Shown: in pieces, positions 13,111 to 26,330 of the stretch
Position numbering within the stretch: the first letter of the stretch is position 1
Layout of the letters: every line of letters starts with the position of its first letter
Program-made: the position numbers and the translations under genes
Notes under the pieces: model-generated
What the model saw: the letters and a program-made list of their open reading frames with translations, nothing else
What the model was told of the DNA's origin: nothing
The model's database searches: none
Source of the DNA: Macquaria australasica
Taxonomy: Eukaryota; Chordata; Actinopteri; Centrarchiformes; Percichthyidae
Assembly (NCBI GenBank): GCA_005408345.1
Contig: SEMN01000080.1
Coordinates: 992,001-1,056,000 of the forward strand
DNA: 64,000 nt
Direction of reading: 5' to 3'

Positions 13111-16015
13111 GAATCAAAGTCATCATAAATGGGACGGAGAGCACGTTGCGGACGAAAAACAACAGGTATATTTGCTCCTCCTCATCCTCCTAGTTATTCC
13201 ACCTTTCAAAATGATGCGCCATGCCATGTTCCATTGTACCTTCAGATTTGGACTTTATGAGCAACTTAAGTTAACTCCACCATCTGTTTCGGTTTCTCAC
13301 ATCTGTATTGCTAAACCAGAGACGTAGGCAGTGACTTTTCGGGTCAGGTGCAACACTTGCTCTCCGGCTGAGTCTGGAGACAAGAGCAGCAGAGGACAGG
13401 TAAGGACACCATGTGCTCTCGCCAGTAATGATCTCCTTAAGTGTTAATTGGGACTCCACTGATTTACAGTGTGGCTCTATGTGCTCTACTCGCCACTCAA
13501 TCACATGAACTCAACACAATACAGTACAGCAGCTGTTAAGACAACCACCCCTGTCCCTCCACTAGTTCAACAAGAGCTATTCATTAATTTATTTATCTGG
13601 GCACTCACAGGAGCAAGGCCATGGAGATACAGCGGAGGGAGCTTTTTAATCAAGCCCCAGCTCCCAACCGGCTGACTGATGCGCAGCGACGCGTGTTTGT
13701 TTATCCAGGGCGCAGCTGCCAGAGGGCAAGGTGACGAGGGAATTTCTCCCTCTCCCTGTTGCTCTCTCCCTACACATTGAGAACAGTTCTGCGAGAGAAA
13801 AAAAAAAAGGCAAGGAGAATCTTGAACTTTTTCTAACGAGATCTAAAGCACTGGGTGTAATTAGAAGCTGTCTGGAATGAGGACAATTAAGTGCGGTTTT
13901 GGTGTCCCCCAGGGTTCTCTCAATGGGCCGAATTAGAAAACGGGTGCAAAAAGATTGATGAGTTCAATGTTTTCCAAATGAGCAGTCTTATACACATAAT
14001 TACACCACGGAAATGAATGGATCATCACGATACAAACTCAGGCGAGGGTATGCTAATTGCTCATCAAATGGGAAGGCTGCGGTGTCAGCTACACAACTGC
14101 AGTATTCACAGTAAAAAGAAGAGCTGGGGAGGGGGCTCTGCTGCTCAGATTAATGTGATCCATCTTCCTTTTGTCTACGTTCATTATTCTATATTCACAC
14201 TGTAACCCCAGTTATCTAGTCCTGCACTCTATGCCAGTCAGATGCTTCTTACAGTCCTGTAACATGTCTGCCATTCAACACTGCTTCAATGTGATACAGG
14301 ATTCATCAACCGACCCTCTTTGACACCCGAAAGGTGCAAAAAATTGAGTAGATTTGGTGATGTCTGCCAATATTTTCATGCATCTCACTCCTGCTTGCAT
14401 AGTTTACATTCAGCTTAACTTTCCCCAGGGTTTGCAGTGACATGGTCAGGCAGTGCAGTAGGACATTTTGTCACAGACGAGACATCAGTAAGTAATATTT
14501 AGTGGAGTGATCTTGGGGATAATGACATGACTAATTTGAATAAATCCCCTCTCTATAGTAGGGGGGTTATAATTATCATCCGAGGTTATAGGACTGCAGT
14601 AACAGCTGCCAGAGCGCCTGTTAAGTTGATGGAAGGAGTCCAAATAAAAACTTAAAATATGAGGACATTAGACCTTTGATCATACTATTCTGATTTTCAT
14701 TTTCAATATGCACACATTTTTTTCTTCTTTATGTGACTGTGTAGCTTACACAGTGAAAGATATTCAGCATCATCTCAGCCGTGGTCCTCGCTTGAACCCT
14801 GTCTAATTTACATTAGGAATGACATTTAATTTTCTTGCATTGCATTTTTTTCAACTTTTCAGTATTTGAATTCAGAACAGATCCTCTAAATGACCCATCA
14901 GAGAAGTCATCAGTGTGCTGTAAGTTCAATCTTCAAATCATCAATCCAGACATTATCACCCACTGCAGAGTCGACCCAACTAATTTTCACTGCCCATCGG
15001 ACCTTTGATATCCTCATACTAAGCCAGAGGTGTCAGTGTTACAGGGGACATGTTGTTGGCAATGGTCTACTTATCAAATCCCCAGGAATGGATGGCAAAT
15101 CCCTTTTCCCCTGACCTTATCTGATATCTGCCCTGCAAGGCTTTCGGCACACTCATCCTGCATTGCATTAGACCATATGGCCTTTGGCTTACTGGGCCGG
15201 CGTGTATCCTTCCCTCCTTCCTCCCACATCCCCACATGAATAAGTGAGTGTCAAGGAAGGGTTGTCTAGATCTCTTTAGATATCCTCTGGGATGCCCAGT
15301 CCTGCCTCGTGGGACACAGTTCATTTAGGGCAAAGGCAGGATTCACATTGCAGTGGGTTTGTTTGAAAAGGTTCATGCAGATGCGACTACATATTTAATT
15401 ACTTTTTCTATGGTTTAAGAGATATGCCATGACACTGAAACACATGAACCGGAGTTAAAAAGAGCAGTGTTTAAATTTGTGGGTTGAATCAAGGGAAGAT
15501 GATTTCAAATTTTCCAACAAAATGGATTCTAATTTGTTTACTGTGCTGACTGCTACCAAGGGACACAAGGCTGCAATGTGTCAATAAAGAGAAAATGGAA
15601 GAAAAAAAAATTCAAAAGTCCTCATAGGGTATGTCTTGACATGTTTTGATGCTGCTAGCACCACAAAGGCAGGCGTTTCAAAGAGATCCATGAAAGGCAC
15701 GAGTAGAAAGACACATCTGTGAGTACAGACATTAGGATGCCTCAAAACATCACCATTCTTCTAAATTAAGGTCACAGCATGAATCAGTGATGTTGTGGAT
15801 CACTTGATATGAATATTTAGAATGGGAGGCAGTGCTGCTACACACAAATATATTGACAACCACATAATGTAGCAGCAATCATATAAAAAGCCAGGATGCA
15901 TTCAGAGCTGCCATTACTGAGCAGTTGTTAACACAATGCCAGAGGGCAGTGAAAGGAACATGGGGATAGGACAAGTACTGGCAAACATGTGTCCTCTTGT
16001 AGTATGCAGTGGAGG
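13110..16015. other. Unique non-coding DNA, conserved-element candidate
   Basis: No repeats or genes recognised. The stretches 13680-13995 and 14960-15235 are of normal complexity, free of simple sequence and carry homeobox-like cores (GTAATTAGAAG near 13858, CATAATTACACC near 13995). They have the look of vertebrate conserved non-coding elements, but conservation cannot be seen from one sequence. Open frames at 14890-15324 on both strands have no domain. Confidence 0.3.
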
Positions 16016-16019
16016 GAGG

Positions 16020-16115
16020 GAGAGAGGAACACTTTATTTATCCACGGGGGGAAATTCGCATGTTACAGCAGCAGTACATGAACGAACCACACGGTACAAA
16101 GAATACTGCAAAAGA
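16020..16115. repeat. Retroelement tail, 'tttattgatcc..gggaaatt' type
   Basis: CTTTATTTATCCACGGGGGG followed by AAATTCGCATGTTACAGCAGCAG is a diverged version of a frequent fish retroelement tail. A related version, AATTTATTGATCTCCACAGG, occurs at about 21284. It abuts the hAT-like element starting at 16117. Confidence 0.45.
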
Positions 16116-16116
16116 G

Positions 16117-16388
16117 TAGAGATGAAACAATTAGTCTATTAATTGATTAGTCGATTGACAGAAAATTAATCTTCAACTATTTCAGTAATCAAGTCATTTT
16201 TCAAAAATGCTAAACATTCCCTAGTTCCACCTTCCGAATGGTGAATTAGGAAGAACTGAACACCTTTGGGTTTTGGGGTACTGGTCAGACAAAAATAAGC
16301 TATTTAAAGATGGAATGATTAATGAATTAGGCAAAAAACTAATTGTCTGATTAACTGATAATGCATAAAATTGTTAGCTGCAGCTCTA
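16117..16388. mobile_element. hAT-like miniature element (MITE), copy 1
   Basis: Left end TAGAGATGAAACAATTAG and right end GTTAGCTGCAGCTCTA are imperfect inverted versions of the 'tagagctgcaacgattag' terminus common in fish genomes. Near the left end lies TTGATTAGTCGATTGACAG and near the right TAATTGTCTGATTAACTGA. The middle (CACCTTTGGGTTTTGGGGTA) matches the usual internal sequence. No coding capacity. A clean 8 bp target duplication was not found. Confidence 0.7.
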
Positions 16389-17187
16389 CAGAGGAGGTAG
16401 AAAAAACTCCACTGTAGAGCTAAAGAAATTCTGACTATGACAGAACCTTTAAGCAGAACAAAACCATTACACCATTACATTTGGTAGTTGAGAACAAGAA
16501 AGTGAGAATCTAACTAGATTGGAGGGCTTACATCAGGTGGTCTGAATTCATTACTCAAATGTAAATCAGATAAGGGTGCAATTTTGGATCTGCTTTTGTC
16601 TTAAATATTCTGAATAAATCTGGATACACTTTTTTTTTTTAATTTTTCTTTAAGGACTGGCTACAAGGATTTTGAAGCCGTAGCCTTTGACACAGTCTTA
16701 GTCATTTTGTTCCAAACCACCTCACATTCAAGGCAAAACAGCCATCTGGCCTTTTCCACATTGGAATTTTGGCCCGTGGGCCAGCAATGAGTCTAAAGGT
16801 TGGTAAAAAATATATATGCCATGCTGTTTGATCCTCTGTTTGACTGGCTGTCTGTCTCCATACTGGTGTGTGTGGGCGATGTGTCACTTTGGTGCACACT
16901 GCCTATGCTACACCGAGCTGACAATGACAGACTGATTATGGTGTGCAGAAATTTTGACAGAACATAACCAGTTCAAATTATGTTGCCAACAGTTGACTTT
17001 TACAAAAACCCTGAGTTATGGGTATAGCATGCATAAACACAAAAATAACTACACAGAGAGTGGGAAGTGTTATGCATCACATATATGCATCATTCCATGT
17101 AAAAGACCTCTGCTTTATTTTAAATATTTAGAAAAGCAGGCCATGTGTCTTGGTCTACTTGTGTCCATTTTGTGGGTCGAGTATCTG
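16389..17187. other. Non-coding spacer between MITE copies
   Basis: Unique sequence with a T run at 16630-16640. No gene seen. Confidence 0.5.
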
Positions 17188-17780
17188 TAGCTGAAATGAT
17201 TAGTTGATTAATCAATTAGTCGATCAACAGAAAATTCTTTGGCAACTAGGACTGCAACTAACAATTATTATGATCAATTAGTCTATTATTATTCTTTTGA
17301 TTAATCGTTTATATATTGTCGGCAAAACAGCAAAAAATGTCCATCCCAAGTTCAAAGTGACGTCTTCATATGTCTCATTTTGTCCAGCCAACAGTCCAAA
17401 ACCTAAAGATATTCAGTTTGCCATCATAGAAGACTAAGAAAACCAGAAAATATTCACATTTTAGAAGCTGAACCAGTGAACTTTTGCTATTTTTGTTAAA
17501 AAAAATTACTTGAACAATAAATTCATTTTCTATTGATCAGCTAACCGACTTAACTATTTTGATTAATTAATCTTCATTTTTTTCAAGCAAAAACGCAAAA
17601 CATTACCTTAGTTATGAGGATTTGCTGCTTTTCATTGTAAACAATTTGTTTGTTCGATTGTTCGAACAAAACAAGAAATTTGAAGACATCACCTTCTTTT
17701 CACAATTTTATGACATTTTGAAGACCGAACAATTGATCGATTAATTGAGAAAATAATTGGCAGATTAATCAATAATGAAA
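17188..17780 (-). mobile_element. hAT-like MITE, copy 2 (outer, interrupted)
   Basis: Minus-oriented element. It begins TAGCTGAAATGATTAGTTGA and runs to GGCAACTA at 17248. It resumes at about 17557 with TTTTGATTAATTAATC and continues through ATTTGAAGACATCACC to TTGGCAGATTAATCAATAAT near 17775. Its last 20 bases or so (the 'gttagttgcagccct' end) are missing. Part of the middle also appears rearranged (TTGTTTGTTCGATTGTTCG). It is interrupted by copy 3. Confidence 0.7.
17249..17551 (+). mobile_element. hAT-like MITE, copy 3 (inserted in copy 2)
   Basis: Plus-oriented element starting GGACTGCAACTAACAATTAT. Internal GTGACGTCTTCATATGTCTC and AACAGTCCAAAACCTAAAGA are standard for the family. It ends in TATTGATCAGCTAACCGACT. 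AACTA occurs on both sides of the insert (17244-17248 and 17552-17556), a possible worn target duplication. No coding capacity. Confidence 0.7.
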
Positions 17781-20700
17781 GCCAGAGAGAGCAACACAAG
17801 TCAATTTTAATGTTTAATTTTTTTAAAGCAAGACTATGTAACTTTTGCTGAACAGCGGCCACAAGTGACAATTATGGGATAATACTGAACGCAAAAACAT
17901 CAGAGTAGAGAAGAGTCATGAAGTCAGTGAACTGACTCGGTAATGCCCATTATACAGTAATATCCATCTCATTAGCCACCATAAGCCACTGCTCATACCA
18001 GACCAAGTAAGATTGTAGCAGCAAAACCATTAAATGTACTGGATTGAGCAATGGTGTGTTTTATTGTTAATAAGTTTACATTTCACATCTGGCAATTCAC
18101 TTTTTTATTCATTCATTCATGTTTTTTGTTTTATTTATAAAAGTTGAGGGAGGTTAACACAGAAATGCTCTTTGTCACTGGGAGTATTCATCAGTGAAAG
18201 CCCAGTACGACGGTCAGGAGCAGCATGGTGAGAGGAGTGGAAAAACACACAGAGAGTCCTCTAAGGTGAAACGTGGACACACTCGGCCTCAGGGGCCCTC
18301 CCTGGCTTTTCTCCCAGCTGCCACATTCAGATGGTAGCCTTCGGATTATATTTAGATATAACCAGAATTTCAATAATTAGTTGGAATGTGTTCTTTGTGT
18401 GTGCACATGCACGTATGCGTGGGAGAGACACAGAAAGAGCAAAAAGGACAAAAACAGTGGAGAGGAAGAGAGAGTGTATTGGAGATAATGGGTTTTTAAT
18501 GGAAGTATTTGCCAGTCAGGACCATGGACAGCACCACAGAGAAATTCCAGCCAAACAAGCAAGAGCATAATCCAGACCCTTGTGAAGGAAACTGCAACCA
18601 AATTAAATGCACACAAGTGCTGGTGACAGCACACTGGGGTCTTGCAAAGTATCATTTGCAAGTGTATTTATGCGTGTCAGACACACAGCTTTTCGGGGGC
18701 CTTCAGCGAACTACACCAAAATCCATTCCACGCAGGATTTCAACAAAGAGGGTTGTGACTAATAGTTTGGACACATGTACTCCAGCTTGTGACAACTGAG
18801 CTCCTGTGTTAATTGCGTCTGGGTTTAAGGATCAAATGAATAAACATGAGCTTTGTTTAATTATGGCCTTCAGTGGAGAAAATTCCTCAGATTGGGAGGA
18901 CATAAACTGTCAGAAGGAGGATAATCTCTCACACCTGCACGATGACACATACTCTAAGTCCCTTTAACAAATATGTCCAACGTAAATCTCTTCACTTCCC
19001 TTTAAATAGGGTGCAATCGTACAGTTTCCCTGAGTGGAAATGGAGGAGGAATGAAAGAGGGGGCGACAAAAATAGATACACAAAGAGACACATAAGCAAG
19101 ACAGACAGAAACAAACAGGCAGAGAATGAAATGTGTGCCACTTACTAACCTCCATGCTTGGAAGGTTGTGCGTTGGTGGGGTAAACCTAGCGGCTGTCTC
19201 AAGGCAGCTCTTCAACTCAACGCCCAAATGCTGGTGTCTGCCTCTGAGCTTATCAGGCTTTCCCAGATGGTGATTTGAGCGCATGGAGGCAGCGAGAGGC
19301 GCACTGAAAGGGAAAGGGGAGTGGAGAGGAGTGGAGGTGAGTTTACGAAGATGAAACAGACTCTACACTTGGGGTCAAAAAAAAAAAAAATGTGAGTTTT
19401 ATTTTTTTTACTCCTTTCTCTGGAGTTGGAGAGCGCGATAAAAGTGAAACAGGAGGCGTCGTAATGTTCATTAAAGAAAACAAAAATGAGTCCCTACAAG
19501 CTTTTGCGTAAACACTTCAGAACAAGTGAAGGGCGAAATATTGTGCGTTCACTGAGGTGTTATAATCAAATGTTTCACCCTACACTGTCAATGTACTCTG
19601 CTGCTCATTAGGTTTCTGAATGATGTAAAAAATATGTTCTATCGGGGACAATTGCAAAGCCAGCTGCAATTAGTTTCCATCGTACCCTATAATCCAAAAC
19701 ATAATTTTTAAAGTAGTTTTTGCCTAAATGCTTAAAATTTGCCATTATACAACACGCTACCGTAATATGTTTACAGAATGTAAAACATGTTTGGCCGTGC
19801 TTATGACAGCAAAACAGCAAGTGTCATCGTGATCTGTGGGGGTTCAAGTGTTGTGTTACCAAATGCGGTGCTACAGGATGCATCCATGCAAACTCGAGAG
19901 CTAATTGACTGTAATGTCATTTTATCTGCTTCAGCAGGTTATTGACAGCAACATCCCAGAAGCCTGTTCATCCTTCTGTCAACTCGTCAGCATGGGAGAA
20001 GCCATTATCATCTCATTACGGCTCACGCTTTCATATAATCCTGACATTTCCTCTTTCTCTCTCTGAGCTTTGGGAGCTGACACGCATGGCTGTATTGTAG
20101 TGTATAATAGTATAATAGTGGAACGTTGTGTGTGTGTGTATGGGGGGTGGGTGGCAGAGGATGAGAGTGAGAGGTAATAAAGACAGTTTTAATTTCCTGG
20201 AGCCACTCAACACAGTCCTTATCCATCTGCTACTTCCCTCTAACCACCTCACAGCCTTTAAATCTCAACATTCTTGTACTTCAGCAAAAAACTTGCATGC
20301 TTATAAACAACGGATTGCTGAATCCACACCAATAATTTGAAAACAGTCTCGAGTGTTGGCAGTGTTGTCTGTGGAGAGTGTAGCCTTGAATGATGCCTGA
20401 TTATTACTGGAATAACCGTTGTGCAGTCAGCGAAGGAAAGGTCACCGACAGACATGAGGAATGGGAGGCATGTTGGGGCGATGGAAAGAACTCAGAGTGG
20501 TGTGTCCGGGATTAATCTTGTCCTTCCAGAGTTACCTGGGGAATGAGAGCACATACTTCATGCTGGGAGCAGAAAAAAACTCACGGAAAACAGCGACAAT
20601 CAAGCGTGTGTATGTGCGTCTTTGTAGGGGGAGACAAAAAAAAGTATTAAAGTATCTGCCCACACTGAGTTTCCTGTTTGCCCATGTGATGCAGCGATCA

Positions 20701-21270
20701 CATGCTCTTTTAAAGGTGTGCAGGGTCTACAGACGACCTTCTCTCTGAACCGTGTTTCTTTTCATCTGCCGTTTCCAGCGACCCACAGCTGTGCCCCTTA
20801 TTAATCTTCCATGGAAAAAAACACTCAGTTTCGACCGAGCGCAGAGGGATATCAGAGCAATCGATGCGAGGAGCTTCTGTAAAGGAAGCAGCAGCGGGCC
20901 CCGGTGATGTGGGCGAAGGTGAGAATCTCAGTATGAATCCTACAATTTATCCTGTGCAGGCTGCAGAGAACAGAGGGAAAGTTCCATATTTCCACTTCAG
21001 CACCCATCAATAGCTCCCGGGCTGTCTCCCACAGCACTGCTTCATGATTGCAGCTGTTACTGGATGGTTAGGTGTTTGTCAGGTGAAACTGAAGCATACG
21101 CAGATCAATGAGCAGACGGTATAAGAAATGTAAACAACTGTATTTTCTTTAAATCCTGTAATTTGTTTGAAATTCAATACTTTAGCCTAATAATGATTCT
21201 TGAAACGAAAAGGACATTACATTATTAGTTTCATAAACATTGAGTTTAATGTATTTTGCAACAGACATGT
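17781..21270. other. Mostly unique non-coding DNA
   Basis: AAGACTATGTAACTTTTGC near 17829 recalls a dispersed fish repeat end. Poly(A) at about 19377-19390. A TG/G-rich tract lies at 20126-20153. 19890-20060 is quiet unique sequence that could be conserved non-coding DNA. The open frames at 18331-18799 and 18942-19284 lack domains and overlap each other on both strands, which argues against coding. Confidence 0.4.
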
Positions 21271-21282
21271 CATTGTAAGTGA

Positions 21283-21420
21283 CAATTTATTGATCTCCAC
21301 AGGGAAATAGTCAGTGTCTCCGGACCTGATGTTCAAGTGTCTTGCTCAAGGACAGCAGCAGAACTGAAGCCTCTTACACAAGAAACAATACAATTACAGC
21401 TGCAAGCAGAAATACAGCAA
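21283..21420. repeat. Retroelement tail fragment
   Basis: AATTTATTGATCTCCACAGG followed by GAAATAGTCAGTGTCTCC, then the 18-mer GTGTCTTGCTCAAGGACA at 21337-21354 shared with 3443-3460. Likely a 3' fragment of a common fish retroposon; family not named. Confidence 0.45.
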
Positions 21421-22029
21421 CTGGGGGTCTAGCAATTTAACCATGGGGACCAAATAAAGTGAATTTAGAAGATCGAACATATTTAGAAGAGTTAATTCGG
21501 AGAGAGTTCGTTCAAACATCAAGGCTGTTTGTTTTTTTGTTTTGTTTTTTTTCAAAAATGAAGGTTTTGGAGCAAAAATGGCTTGAAATTGAAATAAAAT
21601 TCAGAACGTCCCTATCACTCCACCATCAAAGGATGGAAAATTGTTCTTAAAATTTTCCCACATCATTTTGTATGGACAAATCTGTTTCAAAGTTTGGTGC
21701 GCTTTCATTCATGGGAAGGCAAATATTTTATCAAAAGAATTAATAATCACCAAACCATGGTGATCTGTTTTGGTAGAAAGGTTTGGACTGTGTCTCTCCA
21801 GCTCCAGCATGAACAAAATTCTAAAGCTCAAATGCAGTGACACTTAAGAAAACGGCAAAACTTTTTTAACCTATAAGTTGTCACCAGTTGAAACTTCTAG
21901 CTGCTGTTTATTCATTTTATATGGTCTGTGGTTAACTCATTAACAAGCTCAGAAAGCTGTATGGTTTCAGTGTGTCATAATAGAGCACAATGAGACATTT
22001 TTGACAGCCGACACATCTGGAGCAAACAT

Positions 22030-22100
22030 ACATGATCCATCTAAGTATCCCTGGATTGGCCCCAATTCTGATCATTTGGATTGGATTGGGACATCCCTAT
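22030..22100. repeat. Possible end of a DNA repeat ('gggacatccct')
   Basis: GGATTGGATTGGGACATCCC at 22078-22097 resembles the edge of a fish repeat that ends 'ggatcgggacatccctagta'. The partner end was not found. Confidence 0.35.
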
Positions 22101-25100
22101 AATAATAAATAATAACGGCATAATAGTACTTAACCCTTAACCGTAAATCTAAACCTAACCCTAACCCTGGATGCATTTTTTGCCTGTGCACGCCACAGCT
22201 CATGCCACAAAAATACACAGAAATCACACATTTCATGAAACCTTGTTGGGATTTTTCAGAATTCAGAAGAGAGCTTATCATGCTTGCAGTGCGCTTGCAT
22301 GGCCCAATTCAAAACCAGAGTATTTACTATTAATGTAGGACATGTGCATACACGCACAGCAATATGAATATTCTAGTATTTCAAATCAGCAGTCCAGAAC
22401 TGAGCTGATACAGATCAACATGACAAGTCTGCAGGAGGAATATATTAATCTTCATGTCTGACAGTTATGAGTACATGGATTTGCGTTTCACTCTTGCTTC
22501 TACTGGAGTACATTTAATTGATCTCTCAGGCTAACACTTCTAAAACCTTGCAGGACAGAAAGACCTAAGACGCAATCCATACACAAAAGACAGGATCACA
22601 GTACAGTTAAGCTGGACCTGGCTCTGGGATACACTGAAATGATACAAGTATGAGTGCATGTACCATGACGCAGATGACATTTTCAGATTTCTGTTGCAGT
22701 CGCCTGAATCACATTTCCATCTTTCTATTTGGGCTGTTTGACTGGGTTTAATGGCAAGATGAAAATATTGTGAAAATTTTAATTTGTCTGCTTGCACACA
22801 AACACAGATTTGTTTTTTTTTCTTTCATCACACGTTTGTGCGCTCTCATTTATTTCAACTCTGACACCTCAATGACAAATCGAAGATGCAAAAAAAACAA
22901 CAAAAAAAACAAAAAAAAAACATTAAGGCCTGTACCAAATGCGCGACAGCTTGCCATAAATCCACACAGCATAAATTGGACCAATTATTCTCCTCCTGTC
23001 ATGAACATGCAGTCCATTCAGTTGACTCAGAGCCTATGCATAGCTGCTGTTGTTTTTTTTGTACTGCTATTCTAATGTGCCACCACAGAGCTGCGTTCTG
23101 CAGATCTGCCAGACTGCCAGGAAAGCTCAGTTAGCCAGCTCTGTCCTATCAGGAATACCAAGTACATGTTCAGACTACTCAGAGGATGTGGATACAGATG
23201 CCTCTGTGTTCAGCCTCAGCTTGCAGGCTGGAGGCAGAACGCCACCATATTACAAAGACAAAGCCTAAACGCCTGACTGTGTTGCTCATCAGAGGAAACA
23301 TGACTCCTCTTGTTCTGCAGAGCCGAGGTTCGCTTTAGCAGCGCTACGCCTTCACACATATGCATATAAACACAGCCTGTATGCATACAGTGTGCACTCA
23401 CACGTATGGGCGCAGGCGCACAGGCTAACACACACACACACACACACAATGCGGTGCGGTCATTATTGTATTCCTAAAGCGGCAGAGAGGGCAGTGTGCC
23501 CCGGCTGTCATACATGAGGGAACATGAGTGATATGGCTCCATGCCTCCAGGCCTGGCTTGTCACTCTGCTAAATTGTTGTCATTTTCTTCTCCTGGACTG
23601 GCCTGCGGTTGCGTAACCTTCTGCATTTCACCTTGCCACTGTCCTTAGGTCAGAGAGGCACTAAAAGCTGTATTCTAATACACCTAATCTGGGCACAAAC
23701 GCTAAACGTCGCCTTGAAAAAGGTTTTTCATCTTTTAACCTCCATTTCTTCAGATGATCTGTAATCATATACATCCCGCAGTACAGTATTACCCACTAAA
23801 GGTGTGAATGTTATACAGAAACCAAGACAAATTGCAGCACATTAGGGCATTTATGTCAGACTGTTAAATACAGTCCGACATACAAATGCCTCCCCTCCCC
23901 TGCATTTATTCAAAGCCTGTATACAGTCTATGCCCTCCTATGTAGTTATATCTTGAGCAGAGCGTCACACAGAGAAGCATAATGGCCATACATAAAATCA
24001 CAAGGAGTCAACTGCTCTATATGCATTGCTCTCCAGTTCTCTTCTGATCTGACTAAGGGTGATGAAGTTGTCAGTTTCTTTAACCCAAAGGTCCGATAGC
24101 ATCTCTCCCAGGTTTGCTTATCTGTGTGCACTGCAGAAGACTTAACAGAGTGGGCCGAGAAAGCACAAAGCCGATGCCTGATCTGCCTCGGCTTATTTTA
24201 GCACAGGGCCACTGTTCAGACGTCTAGTATAACAAGTTGGAGGAAATTGCTGGAAGGAGAAGTGAGAAGGAGCATGTCGTGAAGTTCTATTTGCCCATTT
24301 TCGTAGTCGAGTGCTCAGAGAAAGACCCAATAACACCCACTTACTGTCAAATGAAAAAGTTACTGCAAGTTGCTCTTAATATCTCTACATGGGTGCTGCT
24401 TTTGTCAGAAAAGGTTGCAGTATATATGTAGCTTCAAGGCCTTTACTGAATCCTTTCATTACTTACAAACTCAAGCTTGTACATTTGCAAGAAGCATCAG
24501 TATGCTTGTGTGTTTTTCGAAGACAAACCAAGAAAAGTTAGAGCAACAGACAAACACAATTACTGCATGTCTGTCCATCCTGGAGGAGGGATCCCTCCTC
24601 TGTTGCACATCTTGAGGTTTCAATCCCTGTTAGAGAGTCTTTTTTTTTTTTTAAGTTTAAGTTGCTACTCCTACCCTACCCCTTCCCCTGTTCCCTTACC
24701 CCCCTCTACTCTACCTCCCACGACAACGGTAGTGGGAGGGGGGAGGGTCTTGGGGGCCAGGATGAGACGAGGGAGAATAGCAAAGAGTCCATGTGCGCCC
24801 AGTCCTGTACTCAGCTGCTGAGTGCGGCTCTCAGGTTGCCATTTGTCCATCCCCTGTTCCGGAGAGAGGGGCGAGGCACTGAGAGAGACTCCCTGCAGCA
24901 GATGGCAGAGTTATGCTCTGCAGAGGTGAGAAATAGCCCATTAGCCTTACCAAAAATTACAGCCTGCCTCCTCTTTAGTGCTCAGCCTTGAGTACACCTG
25001 ACCAGATTGGGACTGTGCCTGGTATGATCATCACTCTGTAATCAGACTGTTGCTGTGTTGACAAAGAAAAAACCTCTGTTGTTGATCTGCTTTAGCCATC

Positions 25101-26205
25101 CCTATCCTCACTTTATGCACATCAATTCAACAAGGAGAGATCCACTGAAAATGAACAGCAATATTTGTGAAATATTAAGAGGGAAACACAGAAATATTTT
25201 AGCAATTAGAGCCCATTAGTGCATAGCATCTTCTCCCATGGAGTTTAAAAATGCCTTCAGCTAAAATTAGGGACTGACTGCAGCTCAGCACTCATATTTT
25301 CCATAAACATTTTGTAATAGAAGCAACAAGATGAGAAAATGTGAGTTGTCAGCTAATCTTGAAAATGTCTACATCTCACATTAAATCCAGACTAAAAGGT
25401 TTATGTCCCTTTGGAAACTTGTAAACTTCGCTTATTTTGACAATAACCCCTAAAAAAATAACCAATCAGTAAAGTAAGTCATGCCCAAGTGACATTTAAG
25501 ACCACTGGATGCAATAACAAAATGTAAATGACCCTTTTGTGCCTCATAAAACGAGTCTAAAATGTCTAATCAGTTGATAAGAACAGCCAGTGCACACATG
25601 AGAATATGTAATCATCTTGTTCTTCTTCAACATTTCTTCAAGAGCAGGGGGTTTTATGGAGCCTCTTTTTAAATGTGATTCTTGGCAAATTACTGAAATA
25701 ACATTTCTATTCATACTTTGGGTTTTGCCACTGGGGAGTGGCACAAAAGGATGAGGGCCTTGAGAGACTTTTAATGCCTTCCCATTCACAGAATAAGGTG
25801 AGACTGAATTAATGCGGCAGCTTTCCAAGAAAAAGACACAGCATTACAATGTGGGGACTTGACAAGCGTGTAAGGATTAGCTTGCGTTACACTGGAAGTA
25901 GACAATTCGAGGAAGCTGCTTCCAAAAGGTATTAAACAGCCATAGATAATATATGTTCTGACATGGCTTTGGGTGTTTATGGCAGGCACCTCTGACCGTT
26001 TGGAAGAAACCACCTCTGCACAGCCAACATAGAGAAAACTGCATACAGCACCCATCTTATCTGTTGATGATTATGGTCTTTATTTTTACAGGACACAGGA
26101 GTCAGACTAAGACAGCCAAGGGATACAGAGAGAGAGATTTTTTTTAGCATTTTTTGGTGAAATAAGTTTTTTTTTGTACTATACAAAGTGAAAAAAGACA
26201 GTTCA
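22101..26205. other. Mostly unique non-coding DNA
   Basis: Contains a short telomere-like stretch (CCTAACCCTAACCCT near 22154-22168), A-rich simple sequence at 22888-22921, (CA)10 at 23429-23448 and a T run at 24641-24652. 25195-25330 (GCAATTAGAGCCCATTAGTG) is a quiet stretch that might be conserved. The open frames at 22770-23134 and 24477-24991 show no domain. Confidence 0.4.
24734..24756 (+). other. G-quadruplex-prone motif
   Basis: Four G runs (GGG, GGGGGG, GGG, GGGGG) with loops A, A and TCTT satisfy the usual G3+N1-7 pattern. It follows a C-rich segment (24677-24720) on the same strand that could compete by forming a stem. Confidence 0.7.
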
Positions 26206-26330
26206 ACTTGAATTAGAAACATTAAAAGGTTATTTTGGTCACCTAAATTGCATTCCACTCATAAATAAACGTATGATGTGACAAAGGTCAGCTTAATTAA
26301 ATGCCAATTCACGTCATAAAGGCAGGTGTT
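26206..26330 (+). repeat. Direct duplication, copy 1
   Basis: The first 95 bases (26206-26300) match 26724-26818 with one visible difference (AAAGGTTATT against AAAGGCTATT). Homology resumes after an 18-base indel with AATGCCAATTCACGT and runs into GGTGTTG. Not coding. Confidence 0.95.

Noticed and set aside
22131..22168. Telomere-like CCCTAA stretch
   Set aside because: Only two to three good units with many variants; too short for an interstitial telomere.
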